Assembly: GCF_004138135.1 (NCBI RefSeq)
Contig: NZ_RYFD01000002.1
Span: forward strand, 157,945-221,944
Direction: 5' to 3'
DNA length: 64,000 bases
DNA from: Candidatus Oscillochloris fontis
GTDB taxonomy: Bacteria; Chloroflexota; Chloroflexia; Chloroflexales; Chloroflexaceae
Of the stretch, positions 44,097-52,079 are shown in pieces. The translations under genes were made by a program, and so were the position numbers. Numbering within the stretch: the stretch's first letter is position 1; every line of letters starts with the position of its first letter. The notes below the pieces were generated by a model, which saw nothing but the letters and a program-made list of their open reading frames with translations, had not been told where the DNA came from and ran no database searches.

Positions 44097-44909
44097 TCAC
44101 ATCTTGCGGCGCACAAAGGCCGACACCAAATTCCACACGACACGGCGGCGGGTCATAATCTCATAGACCTTGCCACTCACACCGTCAGTCTCGTGGGAGA
44201 CCGCCCGCATGGCCAGATCGGCAGTCTCGGCGGTGCTTGAACCAAAAATACGCATAATACGCGGCAGATCTTTAGATGCTTCATGGCCCGCACCCACCAA
44301 CGGAATCTGGTTAATCATATCGGTGGGCACCATCCCCGGCACCAGGATCGTGAACGAGACATACGGGTGGTCGCGGTAGTCACGGATGAAGGCATCAGTG
44401 AGGCGCACAATCGCCGCCTTGGAGGTACTATAGGCGCCCAAGAAGCGTTGCGCCTGCTTGGTACCACCACCCGAAACATTGATAATTTTCCCCTCACGGC
44501 GCTCAATCATATGGGGCAGGACGCTAATACAACCGTGGTAGGTACCCAGCACATTGACCTCGATCACCCGCCGCCACTCCTCCGGCGGCACATCGAGTAT
44601 TGGCCCAAACGGGCCAGAGATACCCGCATTATTGACCCACATATCAATCTGACCAAAGACACTGATCGCCCGTTGGGCTAACGCCTGCACCTGCACCAGA
44701 TCCGAGACATCACAGGTCATCCCCTCACACACAATCCCCTGCGCCCGCATCTCAAGCAACGCCTGATTTACCGCCTCAGGCTTAGAGGAAGAGATCACAA
44801 CCCGTGCTCCAGCCTGCCCATACCGCTCGGCAATCGCCCGGCCAATCCCGCGTGTACTGCCGGTAATCACCGCCACCTTCCCCGCCAGAGAGATCTGCTG
44901 CTTCGCCAT
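44097..44909 (-). CDS. short-chain dehydrogenase/reductase
   Basis: 270 aa, classical SDR. NAD(P)-binding TGSTRGIGRAIAERYG, NNAG (in MWVNNAGISGP), the catalytic Ser in INVSGGG and YSTSK with Tyr and Lys are all present. Arg/Ser after the second strand (ISSSK) leans to NADP. The substrate is unknown. ATG 44909 has GGAG upstream; the frame opens at 45005 inside a repeat region. Confidence 0.87.
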   Translation of the reverse strand: MAKQQISLAGKVAVITGSTRGIGRAIAERYGQAGARVVISSSKPEAVNQALLEMRAQGIVCEGMTCDVSDLVQVQALAQRAISVFGQIDMWVNNAGISGPFGPILDVPPEEWRRVIEVNVLGTYHGCISVLPHMIERREGKIINVSGGGTKQAQRFLGAYSTSKAAIVRLTDAFIRDYRDHPYVSFTILVPGMVPTDMINQIPLVGAGHEASKDLPRIMRIFGSSTAETADLAMRAVSHETDGVSGKVYEIMTRRRVVWNLVSAFVRRKM

Positions 44910-44989
44910 AAACGCATCTCCAGACAACCCGATACTCGCAGCGATTCTAGAGCAGGCAACGCACTGCGTCAAGGGTGGGAGGAAACGAG

Positions 44990-45048
44990 ACAAGGGCATG
45001 GGCAACGTTCTTGGGTCTGCGCCCCAAGAACGTTGCCCATGCCCTTGT
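44990..45048. repeat. perfect 26-bp palindrome, family-3 related
   Basis: Arm 44990-45015 (starting ACAAGGGCATGGGCAACG) is exactly complementary to 45023-45048, with a short loop. The TTGGG...CCCAAGAAC part is shared with family-3 elements. It lies in the 326-bp gap between the SDR gene and tRNA-Ile. Confidence 0.85.
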
Positions 45049-45058
45049 ACTTAACGGT

Positions 45059-45178
45059 GTAACTGGTCACACTTGGGGTAAAGGAAGCTTCTGATTGACG
45101 CAAAGATTTTGTTGCAGGCTTTGCGCCTTGGCGTCTTTGCGTCAAAACCGGAATGCTAGGAGAACTGTGAACAGTTAC
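45059..45178. repeat. family-1 MITE-like element with 8-bp duplication
   Basis: 120 bp in the opposite orientation, GTAACTGGTCACAC to GTGAACAGTTAC. Flanks are TTAACGGT (45051-45058) and TTAACGGA (45179-45186). It ends 14 bases before the -35 box of the tRNA-Ile promoter. Confidence 0.85.
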
Positions 45179-45192
45179 TTAACGGATCACAT

Positions 45193-45221
45193 TTGACAAG
45201 GCTAGGGGGCTATGCTATACT
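45193..45221 (+). promoter_or_regulatory. promoter of tRNA-Ile/tRNA-Ala
   Basis: TTGACA (45193-45198), 17-base spacer, TATACT (45216-45221). Confidence 0.88.
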
Positions 45222-45235
45222 CCGCAGCGTTGTGA

Positions 45236-45312
<77 letters not shown>

Positions 45313-45314
45313 AA

Positions 45315-45346
45315 GAATGCAAAAGTCAGTTCGGCTTTTGCATTTT
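45315..45346 (+). other. hairpin between tRNA-Ile and tRNA-Ala
   Basis: AATGCAAAAG pairs with CTTTTGCATT and is followed by TTCT. It could be a weak terminator or a processing signal within the tRNA transcript. Confidence 0.5.
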
Positions 45347-45354
45347 CTATTTCT

Positions 45355-45430
45355 GGGGCGATAGCTCAGTTGGGAGAGCGCCTGCTTTGCACGCAGGAGG
45401 TCAGGGGTTCGAACCCCCTTCGCTCCACCA
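45355..45430 (+). tRNA. tRNA-Ala (TGC)
   Basis: Acceptor GGGGCGA/TCGCTCC with one G-U pair, anticodon loop TTTGCAC between CCTGC and GCAGG, encoded CCA. An Ile-Ala pair is often found in rRNA spacers, but no rRNA is here. Confidence 0.97.
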
Positions 45431-45437
45431 GATTAGG

Positions 45438-45472
45438 ACGCGGAATCCTCGTAAGGGGGTTCCGCGTTTTTG
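45438..45472 (+). terminator. terminator after tRNA-Ala
   Basis: ACGCGGAATCC pairs with GGGTTCCGCGT and is followed by TTTT. Confidence 0.88.
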
Positions 45473-45525
45473 TGTTCGTAGGGGTTACAGTAGGGGTGAT
45501 ACGCTGCCCCATCCTGAAAATCCTC

Positions 45526-45554
45526 TTGACATTCAGCCTTACATCAATTATATT
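45526..45554 (+). promoter_or_regulatory. promoter of feoA-feoB
   Basis: TTGACA (45526-45531), 17-base spacer, TATATT (45549-45554). The operator at 45553-45570 overlaps its -10 box. Confidence 0.75.
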
Positions 45555-45570
45555 TGAGGTATACCTAAAA
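45553..45570. promoter_or_regulatory. DtxR/MntR-type metal-responsive operator
   Basis: TTTGAGGTATACCTAAAA contains the perfect palindrome AGGTATACCT with A/T-rich ends, as in operators of DtxR-family regulators (IdeR, SirR, MntR). Its overlap with the -10 box and its position before feoA imply repression when iron is plentiful. Which family member binds cannot be told. Confidence 0.65.
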
Positions 45571-45609
45571 TAAATTTCGCCTGATGCTAAACCGATGGAG
45601 ACACGACCA

Positions 45610-45858
45610 ATGCAACCAATCACCCTTGCCGACCTGCCCCGTGGGGCTAGTGCTCAGGTGCTGACGCTGCATGGGGTTGGCCCGGAGCGCCAGCGCATGA
45701 TCGATCTGGGTATTCTGCCCGGTACGATCATAAGTGTGGAGGTGCGTAGCCCCTTGGGCGATCCGACCGCATATCGGGTGCGTGACACCGTCATTGCACT
45801 ACGCCGCGAACAGGCCCAACGAATTGAAGTCCTTCTGGATACAGGAGAGGTACTATGA
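45610..45858 (+). CDS. feoA: ferrous iron transport protein A
   Basis: 82 aa from ATG 45610, with TGGAGA upstream (an in-frame ATG at 45595 would add five residues). SH3-like FeoA domain: ITLADLPRGASAQVL, ERQRMIDLGILPGTII and a terminal RREQAQRIEVL. FeoA supports FeoB in Fe(II) import. It overlaps the next gene by 4 bp. Confidence 0.92.
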   Translation: MQPITLADLPRGASAQVLTLHGVGPERQRMIDLGILPGTIISVEVRSPLGDPTAYRVRDTVIALRREQAQRIEVLLDTGEVL

Positions 45859-46673
45859 CTGAGCAGACTCTTAGCCCCAATATAACTGCTGCGCCTTCGA
45901 CTCATTGTGCCACTTGCTCCATCTATAACAATGCCCAACTCGTGAAGCTGGGTGTGGATGCCAGTGGTTATGACTATGTGGTCGCGCTGGCGGGTAACCC
46001 CAATACCGGCAAGAGTACCGTCTTTAATGCACTGACTGGGCTGCGCCAACATACCGGCAACTGGTCGGGGAAGACGGTTGCGCGAGCTGAGGGTGGTTTC
46101 CGCTTCCGTGATCAGCGCTATAAATTGCTCGATCTGCCTGGTACCTACTCGTTGCTCTCCACCAGTACCGATGAGGAGGTCGCACGCGATTTTTTGCTCT
46201 TTGGGCGGCCCGATGTGACGGTGGTGGTGCTTGATGCGACTCGCCTGGAGCGCAATCTGAATCTGGCGCTTCAGGTGTTGGCGATTACTGACCGGGTGGT
46301 GATTGCGGTTAATCTGATTGATGAGGCGCAGCGCCACGGGATGACGCTGGATGTGCGCAGCCTGACCCGCGATCTGGGGGTGCCGGTGGTGCCCATGGCA
46401 GCTCGACGCGGCCAGGGTATCCCCGAACTGCTCGCCGCCATCGCCGAGGTGGCTAGTGGTGCCTATCTGACCCGCCCGCGCCGGCTGCCGCTGCGCGATC
46501 CCTCTGTCGAGCAAGCTGTCTCGGCACTGGTGCCGCAGATTGAAGCCGCCTTCCCTGGACTGCCCAATGTGCGCTGGGTGGCGCTGCGCCTGATTGATGG
46601 TGATGCGAGTATCACCCAGGCGGTGCGCGATGGGACACTGGGGGCGCTGGCTCCAACTATGGCGCTGGCGTAG
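45855..46673 (+). CDS. feoB: FeoB GTPase domain as a separate protein
   Basis: 272 aa: only the cytosolic half of FeoB. G1 is GNPNTGKSTVFNALTG, G3 LDLPGTYSL, G4 NLID, and the region after it matches the GDI helical domain. Thr replaces the usual Cys in G1. An N-terminal HCATC motif could bind metal. The gene ends with TAG and has no membrane segment; the membrane half is encoded by the next gene, 8 bp downstream with its own start. Confidence 0.9.
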   Translation: MTEQTLSPNITAAPSTHCATCSIYNNAQLVKLGVDASGYDYVVALAGNPNTGKSTVFNALTGLRQHTGNWSGKTVARAEGGFRFRDQRYKLLDLPGTYSLLSTSTDEEVARDFLLFGRPDVTVVVLDATRLERNLNLALQVLAITDRVVIAVNLIDEAQRHGMTLDVRSLTRDLGVPVVPMAARRGQGIPELLAAIAEVASGAYLTRPRRLPLRDPSVEQAVSALVPQIEAAFPGLPNVRWVALRLIDGDASITQAVRDGTLGALAPTMALA

Positions 46674-46681
46674 GAATAGCC

Positions 46682-48088
46682 ATGAATACTGAACATCTCC
46701 TTGCTGAAGCCGCCAAACATCGCGATGCGGTGGGTGGCTCGCTGCATGATCGCGTCACCGAGGCGATCTATACCGATGCGGCCCAGATTGCCGACCGCGC
46801 CGTCACCCGCGATGGCGAACGCCCCGCCTTTGTGCTGGATCGCGCTATTGACCAGGTGGTGACGAGTCGGATCTGGGGCTTCCCGATTATGGCGCTGATG
46901 CTTACCGGGGTCTTTTGGCTGACGATTGCCGGGGCGAATGTGCCTTCGGCGTTGTTAGGTGAATTACTCACGGTGCATGTCTATGGGTGGCTGCATGCCG
47001 CTGCGCAGGCGCTGCATGCCCCGGCATGGCTCGCGGGCCTGCTGATTGATGGAGTCTATCTGGCAACAGCCTGGGTGGTGAGTGTGATGTTGCCGCCCAT
47101 GGCGATCTTCTTCCCGCTCTTTACGCTGCTGGAAGATCTCGGCTATTTGCCGCGTGTGGCCTTCAATCTGGATCGGTTGTTTATGGTGGCAGGGGCGCAT
47201 GGCAAGCAGTCGCTCTCGATGATGATGGGTTGGGGCTGTAATGCCGCCGGGGTGGTGGCGACGCGCATCATTGATAGTCCGCGTGAGCGGCTGATTGCGA
47301 TCATTACCAATAACTTCAGTATCTGTAATGGGCGCTGGCCCACCCTGATCCTGATGGGGACGCTCTTTATCGGCGCGACCGCAGCCCCCGGATTGACCAG
47401 CCTCGTTGCGGCGGCGAGTGTGGTGACGGTGACGATCATTGGGGTCTTTACGACCCTGATTGTCTCGGCAATTCTTTCGCGCACGGTCTTGAAGGGCGAG
47501 GCATCCACGTTTAGCCTGGAACTGCCGCCCTATCGCCCGCCGCGCATCTGGCAGACCATCTACACCTCGTTGATTGACCGTACCATGATTGTGCTCTGGC
47601 GCGCTGTGGTGATGGCTGCGCCCGCTGGGGCGGTGATCTGGCTGATCAGCAATATCAACCTGGGCGATCTGAGTATTGCGGCGCATCTGGTCAATCTGCT
47701 GGAACCAGTCGGCTGGTTACTGGGGCTGAACGGGGTGATCCTACTGGCCTACATCGTGGCGATTCCGGCCAACGAACTGATCATCCCTACCATCCTCATG
47801 CTCACCCTGACCCTGGGGCGCTCGCAGTTGGCCCAAGCCGGGGTGATGTTGGAGCTAGAAGAGGCGCAGTTAACCACCGTCTTGGCCGGGTTGGGTGGAT
47901 GGACGACCCTCACCGCCATCAATCTGATGCTCTTCAGCCTGCTACATAACCCGTGTAGCACCACCATCCTGACGATCTGGAACGAGACCAAGAGTTTGAA
48001 GTGGACGGCCTTGGCGACCCTCTTGCCGTTGGGCTTGGGGATCGTAGTGACGATGGGGGTGGCGGCAGTAGTGCGGCTGATGGGGTGA
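46682..48088 (+). CDS. feoB: FeoB membrane transport domain as a separate protein
   Basis: 468 aa: the permease half of FeoB with two Gate regions and about nine membrane helices. The first core motif reads GAHGKQSLSMMMGWGCNAAGV where full-length FeoB usually has MGFGCNVPA, so the conserved Cys is kept. Other blocks are TNNFSICNGRWPTLILM and GGWTTLTAINLMLFSLLHNPC. AGGA lies about seven bases before the ATG. About 60 hydrophilic residues precede the first helix. No feoC follows. Confidence 0.88.
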   Translation: MNTEHLLAEAAKHRDAVGGSLHDRVTEAIYTDAAQIADRAVTRDGERPAFVLDRAIDQVVTSRIWGFPIMALMLTGVFWLTIAGANVPSALLGELLTVHVYGWLHAAAQALHAPAWLAGLLIDGVYLATAWVVSVMLPPMAIFFPLFTLLEDLGYLPRVAFNLDRLFMVAGAHGKQSLSMMMGWGCNAAGVVATRIIDSPRERLIAIITNNFSICNGRWPTLILMGTLFIGATAAPGLTSLVAAASVVTVTIIGVFTTLIVSAILSRTVLKGEASTFSLELPPYRPPRIWQTIYTSLIDRTMIVLWRAVVMAAPAGAVIWLISNINLGDLSIAAHLVNLLEPVGWLLGLNGVILLAYIVAIPANELIIPTILMLTLTLGRSQLAQAGVMLELEEAQLTTVLAGLGGWTTLTAINLMLFSLLHNPCSTTILTIWNETKSLKWTALATLLPLGLGIVVTMGVAAVVRLMG

Positions 48089-48149
48089 GGAGGATGGATG
48101 GTGTACAATAGCCTCCAGATGACCACGATCTTGGAGGATTGTTGACCGC

Positions 48150-48674
48150 ATGAACTCCATCTCTCCCAATGGCCTGGGCAGCAGTGCAGAGCGCAAGGCG
48201 CGCCTGCATATTGCTCCTTCCCCAGGGCCACACAATGCGCTCTGGTACTATGCGCACTACACCGGCGGGTATGTGCGGGTTGCCCGTAATGCCGCGCTGA
48301 TCCAATTGGCGCGCTACATCCCCTTCCTGCCGCTCAAGCATCCGCTCTACCGCGCACTGGGTATGCGCGTTGGGGCGCATAGTAGTGTTGCACTTATGGT
48401 CATGCTCGACATCTTCTTCCCCCAAGACATTACGCTGGGGGAGAATTGTGTAATCGGGTACAATACGACGATCCTGTGCCACGAGGTAACCCGCACTGAG
48501 TGGCGGCGTGGCCCGGTGGTGATCGGGCGGGATGTGACCATCGGTGCGAATTGTACGATCCTGCCGGGGGTGATCATCGGCGATGGGGCGACGGTCTCGA
48601 CGATGAGCCTCGTGAATCGGGATGTACCACCAGGGGCGTTGGTGGGTGGGGTGCCGATTCGTCGGATTCGCTAG
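48150..48674 (+). CDS. hexapeptide-repeat acyltransferase
   Basis: 174 aa, left-handed beta-helix of the maltose/galactoside acetyltransferase-like type. The N-terminal half is helical (YVRVARNAALIQLARYIPFLPLK). The repeats include DITLGENCVIGYNTTILCHE and VTIGANCTILPGVIIGDGA, ending GALVGGVPIRRIR. It probably acetylates a sugar or polar lipid group; the substrate is unknown. GGAGG and a TACAAT box (about 48102) lie upstream. Confidence 0.8.
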   Translation: MNSISPNGLGSSAERKARLHIAPSPGPHNALWYYAHYTGGYVRVARNAALIQLARYIPFLPLKHPLYRALGMRVGAHSSVALMVMLDIFFPQDITLGENCVIGYNTTILCHEVTRTEWRRGPVVIGRDVTIGANCTILPGVIIGDGATVSTMSLVNRDVPPGALVGGVPIRRIR

Positions 48675-48675
48675 T

Positions 48676-48756
48676 TGCATCTTGACGCAAAGGCGCAAAG
48701 GCGCAAAGGCGCAAAGGTTTTATAATATTCTTTGCGTCTTCGCGCCTTTGCGTCAA
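48676..48756. repeat. core fragment of a family-1 element
   Basis: TTGACGCAAAGGCGCAAAGG with two further GGCGCAAA units, then CTTTGCGTCTTCGCGCC and TTTGCGTCAA. Both GTAAC ends are missing. Confidence 0.7.
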
Positions 48757-48776
48757 TGTCTTTGTTTTGTGTAGGT

Positions 48777-49400
48777 ATGGCTATGTTGCGTCTGATTGAC
48801 TGGATCTATGCTCTGATCACCAAGAACCGCTACCTGTTCTGGTTCTGTATGTTAGTGAATGTGGTGGGTGTGGTATGGGGCGGGGTGGTCTGGTATGGCC
48901 CGATGATGCTCGAATCGCCGCTGTGGGCGTGGCCCTTCATCCCCGATTGCCCGGAGGCGGCGCTCTGGGCGACGCTGGCGTTCATCTGGCTGCGCTTTGG
49001 CCGCGCTCCGGGCTGGTTTACTGCCTTCGCCGCCTTTAGTTCGATCAAGTATGGCCTCTGGACACTCTTCTTTTGGGGGAAGCATTGGAGTGTGGCGGGC
49101 TTCGCTGATCCCGAAGTGCTGATGGAGATGATGCTCTTTGTCTCTCACATCGGCCTGACGTGTGAAGGCATCCTGCTTGCCCGTCAGATGACGCCGATCC
49201 CCCTGCTCCAACGCCTAGGTGTAGTGGCATGGTTCCTGGCCTCCGTCGCAATAGACTACGGGTTAGGCTACTTTCCACCCCTTACCTATGCGGTTCCTCA
49301 AGCCTACGCCTTTACGATTGCCACTAGTTTGACCGGGTTACTCGGATTCGCGTTGTTCCTTTTACCCCAACGCATCAATGATCGAGTATCATCTTTGTAG
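48777..49400 (+). CDS. DUF1405-family membrane protein
   Basis: 207 aa with about six membrane helices. The helix-rich sequence with FWFCMLVNVVGVVWGGVVWYGPMM, WPFIPDCPEAALWATLAF and FSSIKYGLWTLFFW matches DUF1405 proteins, whose function is unknown. ATG 48777 is chosen; ATG 48783 is also possible. Its stop codon TAG is formed by the first bases of the family-2 repeat (GTAGGGG at 49397). Confidence 0.8.
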   Translation: MAMLRLIDWIYALITKNRYLFWFCMLVNVVGVVWGGVVWYGPMMLESPLWAWPFIPDCPEAALWATLAFIWLRFGRAPGWFTAFAAFSSIKYGLWTLFFWGKHWSVAGFADPEVLMEMMLFVSHIGLTCEGILLARQMTPIPLLQRLGVVAWFLASVAIDYGLGYFPPLTYAVPQAYAFTIATSLTGLLGFALFLLPQRINDRVSSL

Positions 49401-49469
49401 GGGCGAAGCATCGCCCCCAATGTGGCATGGGGATACGATCTAGGTTGGCGGGCGATGCTTCGCCCCTAC
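49397..49469. repeat. family-2 inverted repeat
   Basis: GTAGGGGCGAAGCATCGCC and its exact complement GGCGATGCTTCGCCCCTAC around a 35-base loop. It supplies the stop codon of the preceding gene. Confidence 0.9.
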
Positions 49470-49509
49470 TTGTGATAATTCGGCCAACCATACAACCGGG
49501 GGACTACGC

Positions 49510-52059
49510 ATGGATACGCCGCTCAACCCGTCCAATCCGAGCACTGAACACCCCGCCGCAGCGATGCAGACTATTCGCCATGAGTTGCGCACGCCAGTGA
49601 ACCATATCATTGGTTTTAGTGAGATGTTGTTGGAAGAAGCGAGCGATTTGGACGTAGAGCAAGATTATGCCCCGCTCAAACAGGCGATCACCGCCGGGCG
49701 GCAAATCCTTGCCGCAGTGACAGAGATGCTCTCCAAGGATGATGTGATTATGTGCGAAGCCGATTTTATCGCTTTGCACCAACGGATTGCACCCTCACTC
49801 CTCACCATCTCCGCGATCTGTACCCGACTCATCAGTGTTGCCCAGCATGCAGGACAGACCCAGTTTGCGCATGATCTGGCCAAGATTATGGGGGCGGTGA
49901 GCCAACTCGATCAGATCTCGTCGGGCGGCCTCCCGGCGAGTGACTCTTCGGGCTTTACCCCCTCACTATCTGATGATGTGCAGGCTCAAGGGGCGGATCT
50001 GCGTGGCCACCTACTGCTGGTTGATGATAATGATATGAACCGCGAGATGCTTTCGCGGCGCCTGGAGCGCATGGGCTACGAAGTGACCCAGGTTGATGAT
50101 GGCTATCCGGCGCTTGATGCCCTACATTCAACCAGTTTTGATCTGGTGTTGCTCGATATTATGATGCCGGGCTTGGATGGCTATGCGGTACTGCGAGCCA
50201 TGCGCAAGGATACCGACATGCGCCATGTGCCGGTGATTGTGCTCTCGGCACTCGACGATATGGCCAGTGTAGTGCAGGCGATAGAGCTAGGTGCCGATGA
50301 CTACCTGCCCAAGCCAGCCGATCAGGTCTTGTTGAAGGCGCGGATTGGCGCATGCCTCTTTAAGCGCCAGGTCTACCAGCGCGAGGTGGAGTATCTGCGC
50401 CGTATTCAGCGCGAGAAACAGCGCGCCGATGAACTGCTGCATGTGGTCATTCCGATTGGTGTCGCGCTCTCAACCGAGAAAGACTTTAATCACCTCTTGG
50501 AACGGATCGTCACCGAGGCGCAGAAACTCTGCAATGCCGATGGTGCAACCCTCTATCTGCGCACCGAGGATGAGAAGCTGCGCTTTATGATCGTGCGGAC
50601 TCGTTCGCTCAATATTGCGATGGGTGGGGTGAGTGGCAAGGATATTCCCTACCCGCCGCTGCGCTTATACGATGAGCATTCGGGCCAAGCCCAACGCAAT
50701 TATGTGGTGGTCGAAACAACCCTGAGTGGTGAGCCGATCCAGATCCCCGATGCGTATGGGGCGGTTGATTTTGATCTCTCTGGGACGCACGATTTTGATC
50801 GTCGCACCGGCTATCGCTCGATTTCGATGTTGAGTATGCCGCTCAAGGATGGTTCCGGCTATGTGATTGGCGTCCTGCAACTGATCAATGCCCAGGATGA
50901 GCATGGTGTGGTGATCGCCTTTGATGAGATTGCGGTTCAGATGGTGCAATCGCTGGGTCGTCTGGCGGCAGCGGCGCTGACTGCCTATACCCGCGAACAA
51001 CAACTGCGCCAGGAGATCAACGAACTGCGCATCGAGATCGATCAGGTGAAGAAGCAGCGTGAAGTTGAACAGATTACCCAATCGAGCTACTTCGGCCAAC
51101 TGCAATCACGGGCGCAGCAACTTCGCGGCGGCGCAGATGTGGGCGAAGGTGGCGCGGCACGGCGCGGTGATAAGGGCGATAAGGGCCAAGAGTTGCAGAA
51201 GCGCGTCTACACCGTGGCAGGTCAGGAGATCCATGTGCGTGAGCAGGGGCCACCCGGACGCCAAACTATCATCCTGATTCATGGCTGGTCGAGTAGTTGG
51301 TATGCGCTCTCGCCGCTGCTGCCGGTGTTGAGTGAGCGTAACCGTTGTGTGGTGGTGGATCTCCCCGGCTACGGCGATTCGCCACCGCTGCGCCAGCGCG
51401 CCACGATCATCGCCTATGTCGATCTGCTGGCCCAACTGATCAAACAGATCAGCCCCAACCAGCAGGTCATCCTGATTGGCCACTCGATGGGCGGGATGAT
51501 CAGCGTGACGATGGCACTCCGCCACACCCCACTGATCGAGCGCATGGTGCTGATCTGCCCAACTATCAGCGGGAAACTCTCGTTCTGGATCAATGTCTTC
51601 ATCTCGCCGATCACGATGCTCGAACGCTTCCCATTGGCCAACCGGGTGGTTTCGATGCTCGAACCCTATATGTTGCGTGCCACCGACCGCCTGATGCGCC
51701 CGGCATCCTTTGCGGATCGCACCATGATCAGCGAACAGGACTACATCCGCCTGCGTGCCGATGCACGTCGCGCTGGGCAGGGGCGAGTACGCGCCGAATG
51801 CTTCTGGGCAATGCGCGCCAATGATCTGAGCGAGAAGCTTAGTCTTGTCACCACGCCCTCCCTGGTGATCTGGGGCATGGAGGATAACACCGTCCCCCTG
51901 CGCGATGCGAGTCTGGTAGATGATCTCCTCGGTGGTGCTGAGTTGCAGGTGCTCCCCCGCGCTGGCCACTGGCCACAGTTTGAGTCGCCGGAACGTACCC
52001 GCCGTCTGATCCGTTCTTTCTTGGGTAAACCGCTTAAGTTGCTACGGGTGCAACTGTAG
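49510..52059 (+). CDS. HisKA-REC-GAF protein fused to an alpha/beta hydrolase
   Basis: 849 aa. Residues 18-75 form a HisKA dimerisation helix with the phospho-acceptor box IRHELRTP (His24), but no ATP-binding kinase domain follows. A receiver domain spans about 166-290 with the acidic pair Asp172/173, phospho-acceptor Asp216 (LVLLDIMMPG) and Lys268. A linker REKQRADELLHV leads into a GAF domain (about 310-490) and a coiled coil (495-540). From about 565 there is a complete alpha/beta hydrolase: IILIHGWSSSWYA, the Ser659 elbow GHSMGG, the acid in WGMEDNTVPL and the His in AGHWPQFE. Hydrolase activity may thus be controlled by phosphorylation and a ligand. There is no frameshift in the linker. 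The next gene follows 20 bp on. Confidence 0.85.
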   Translation: MDTPLNPSNPSTEHPAAAMQTIRHELRTPVNHIIGFSEMLLEEASDLDVEQDYAPLKQAITAGRQILAAVTEMLSKDDVIMCEADFIALHQRIAPSLLTISAICTRLISVAQHAGQTQFAHDLAKIMGAVSQLDQISSGGLPASDSSGFTPSLSDDVQAQGADLRGHLLLVDDNDMNREMLSRRLERMGYEVTQVDDGYPALDALHSTSFDLVLLDIMMPGLDGYAVLRAMRKDTDMRHVPVIVLSALDDMASVVQAIELGADDYLPKPADQVLLKARIGACLFKRQVYQREVEYLRRIQREKQRADELLHVVIPIGVALSTEKDFNHLLERIVTEAQKLCNADGATLYLRTEDEKLRFMIVRTRSLNIAMGGVSGKDIPYPPLRLYDEHSGQAQRNYVVVETTLSGEPIQIPDAYGAVDFDLSGTHDFDRRTGYRSISMLSMPLKDGSGYVIGVLQLINAQDEHGVVIAFDEIAVQMVQSLGRLAAAALTAYTREQQLRQEINELRIEIDQVKKQREVEQITQSSYFGQLQSRAQQLRGGADVGEGGAARRGDKGDKGQELQKRVYTVAGQEIHVREQGPPGRQTIILIHGWSSSWYALSPLLPVLSERNRCVVVDLPGYGDSPPLRQRATIIAYVDLLAQLIKQISPNQQVILIGHSMGGMISVTMALRHTPLIERMVLICPTISGKLSFWINVFISPITMLERFPLANRVVSMLEPYMLRATDRLMRPASFADRTMISEQDYIRLRADARRAGQGRVRAECFWAMRANDLSEKLSLVTTPSLVIWGMEDNTVPLRDASLVDDLLGGAELQVLPRAGHWPQFESPERTRRLIRSFLGKPLKLLRVQL

Positions 52060-52079
52060 CTTCTCGCACGGAGTCTCGC

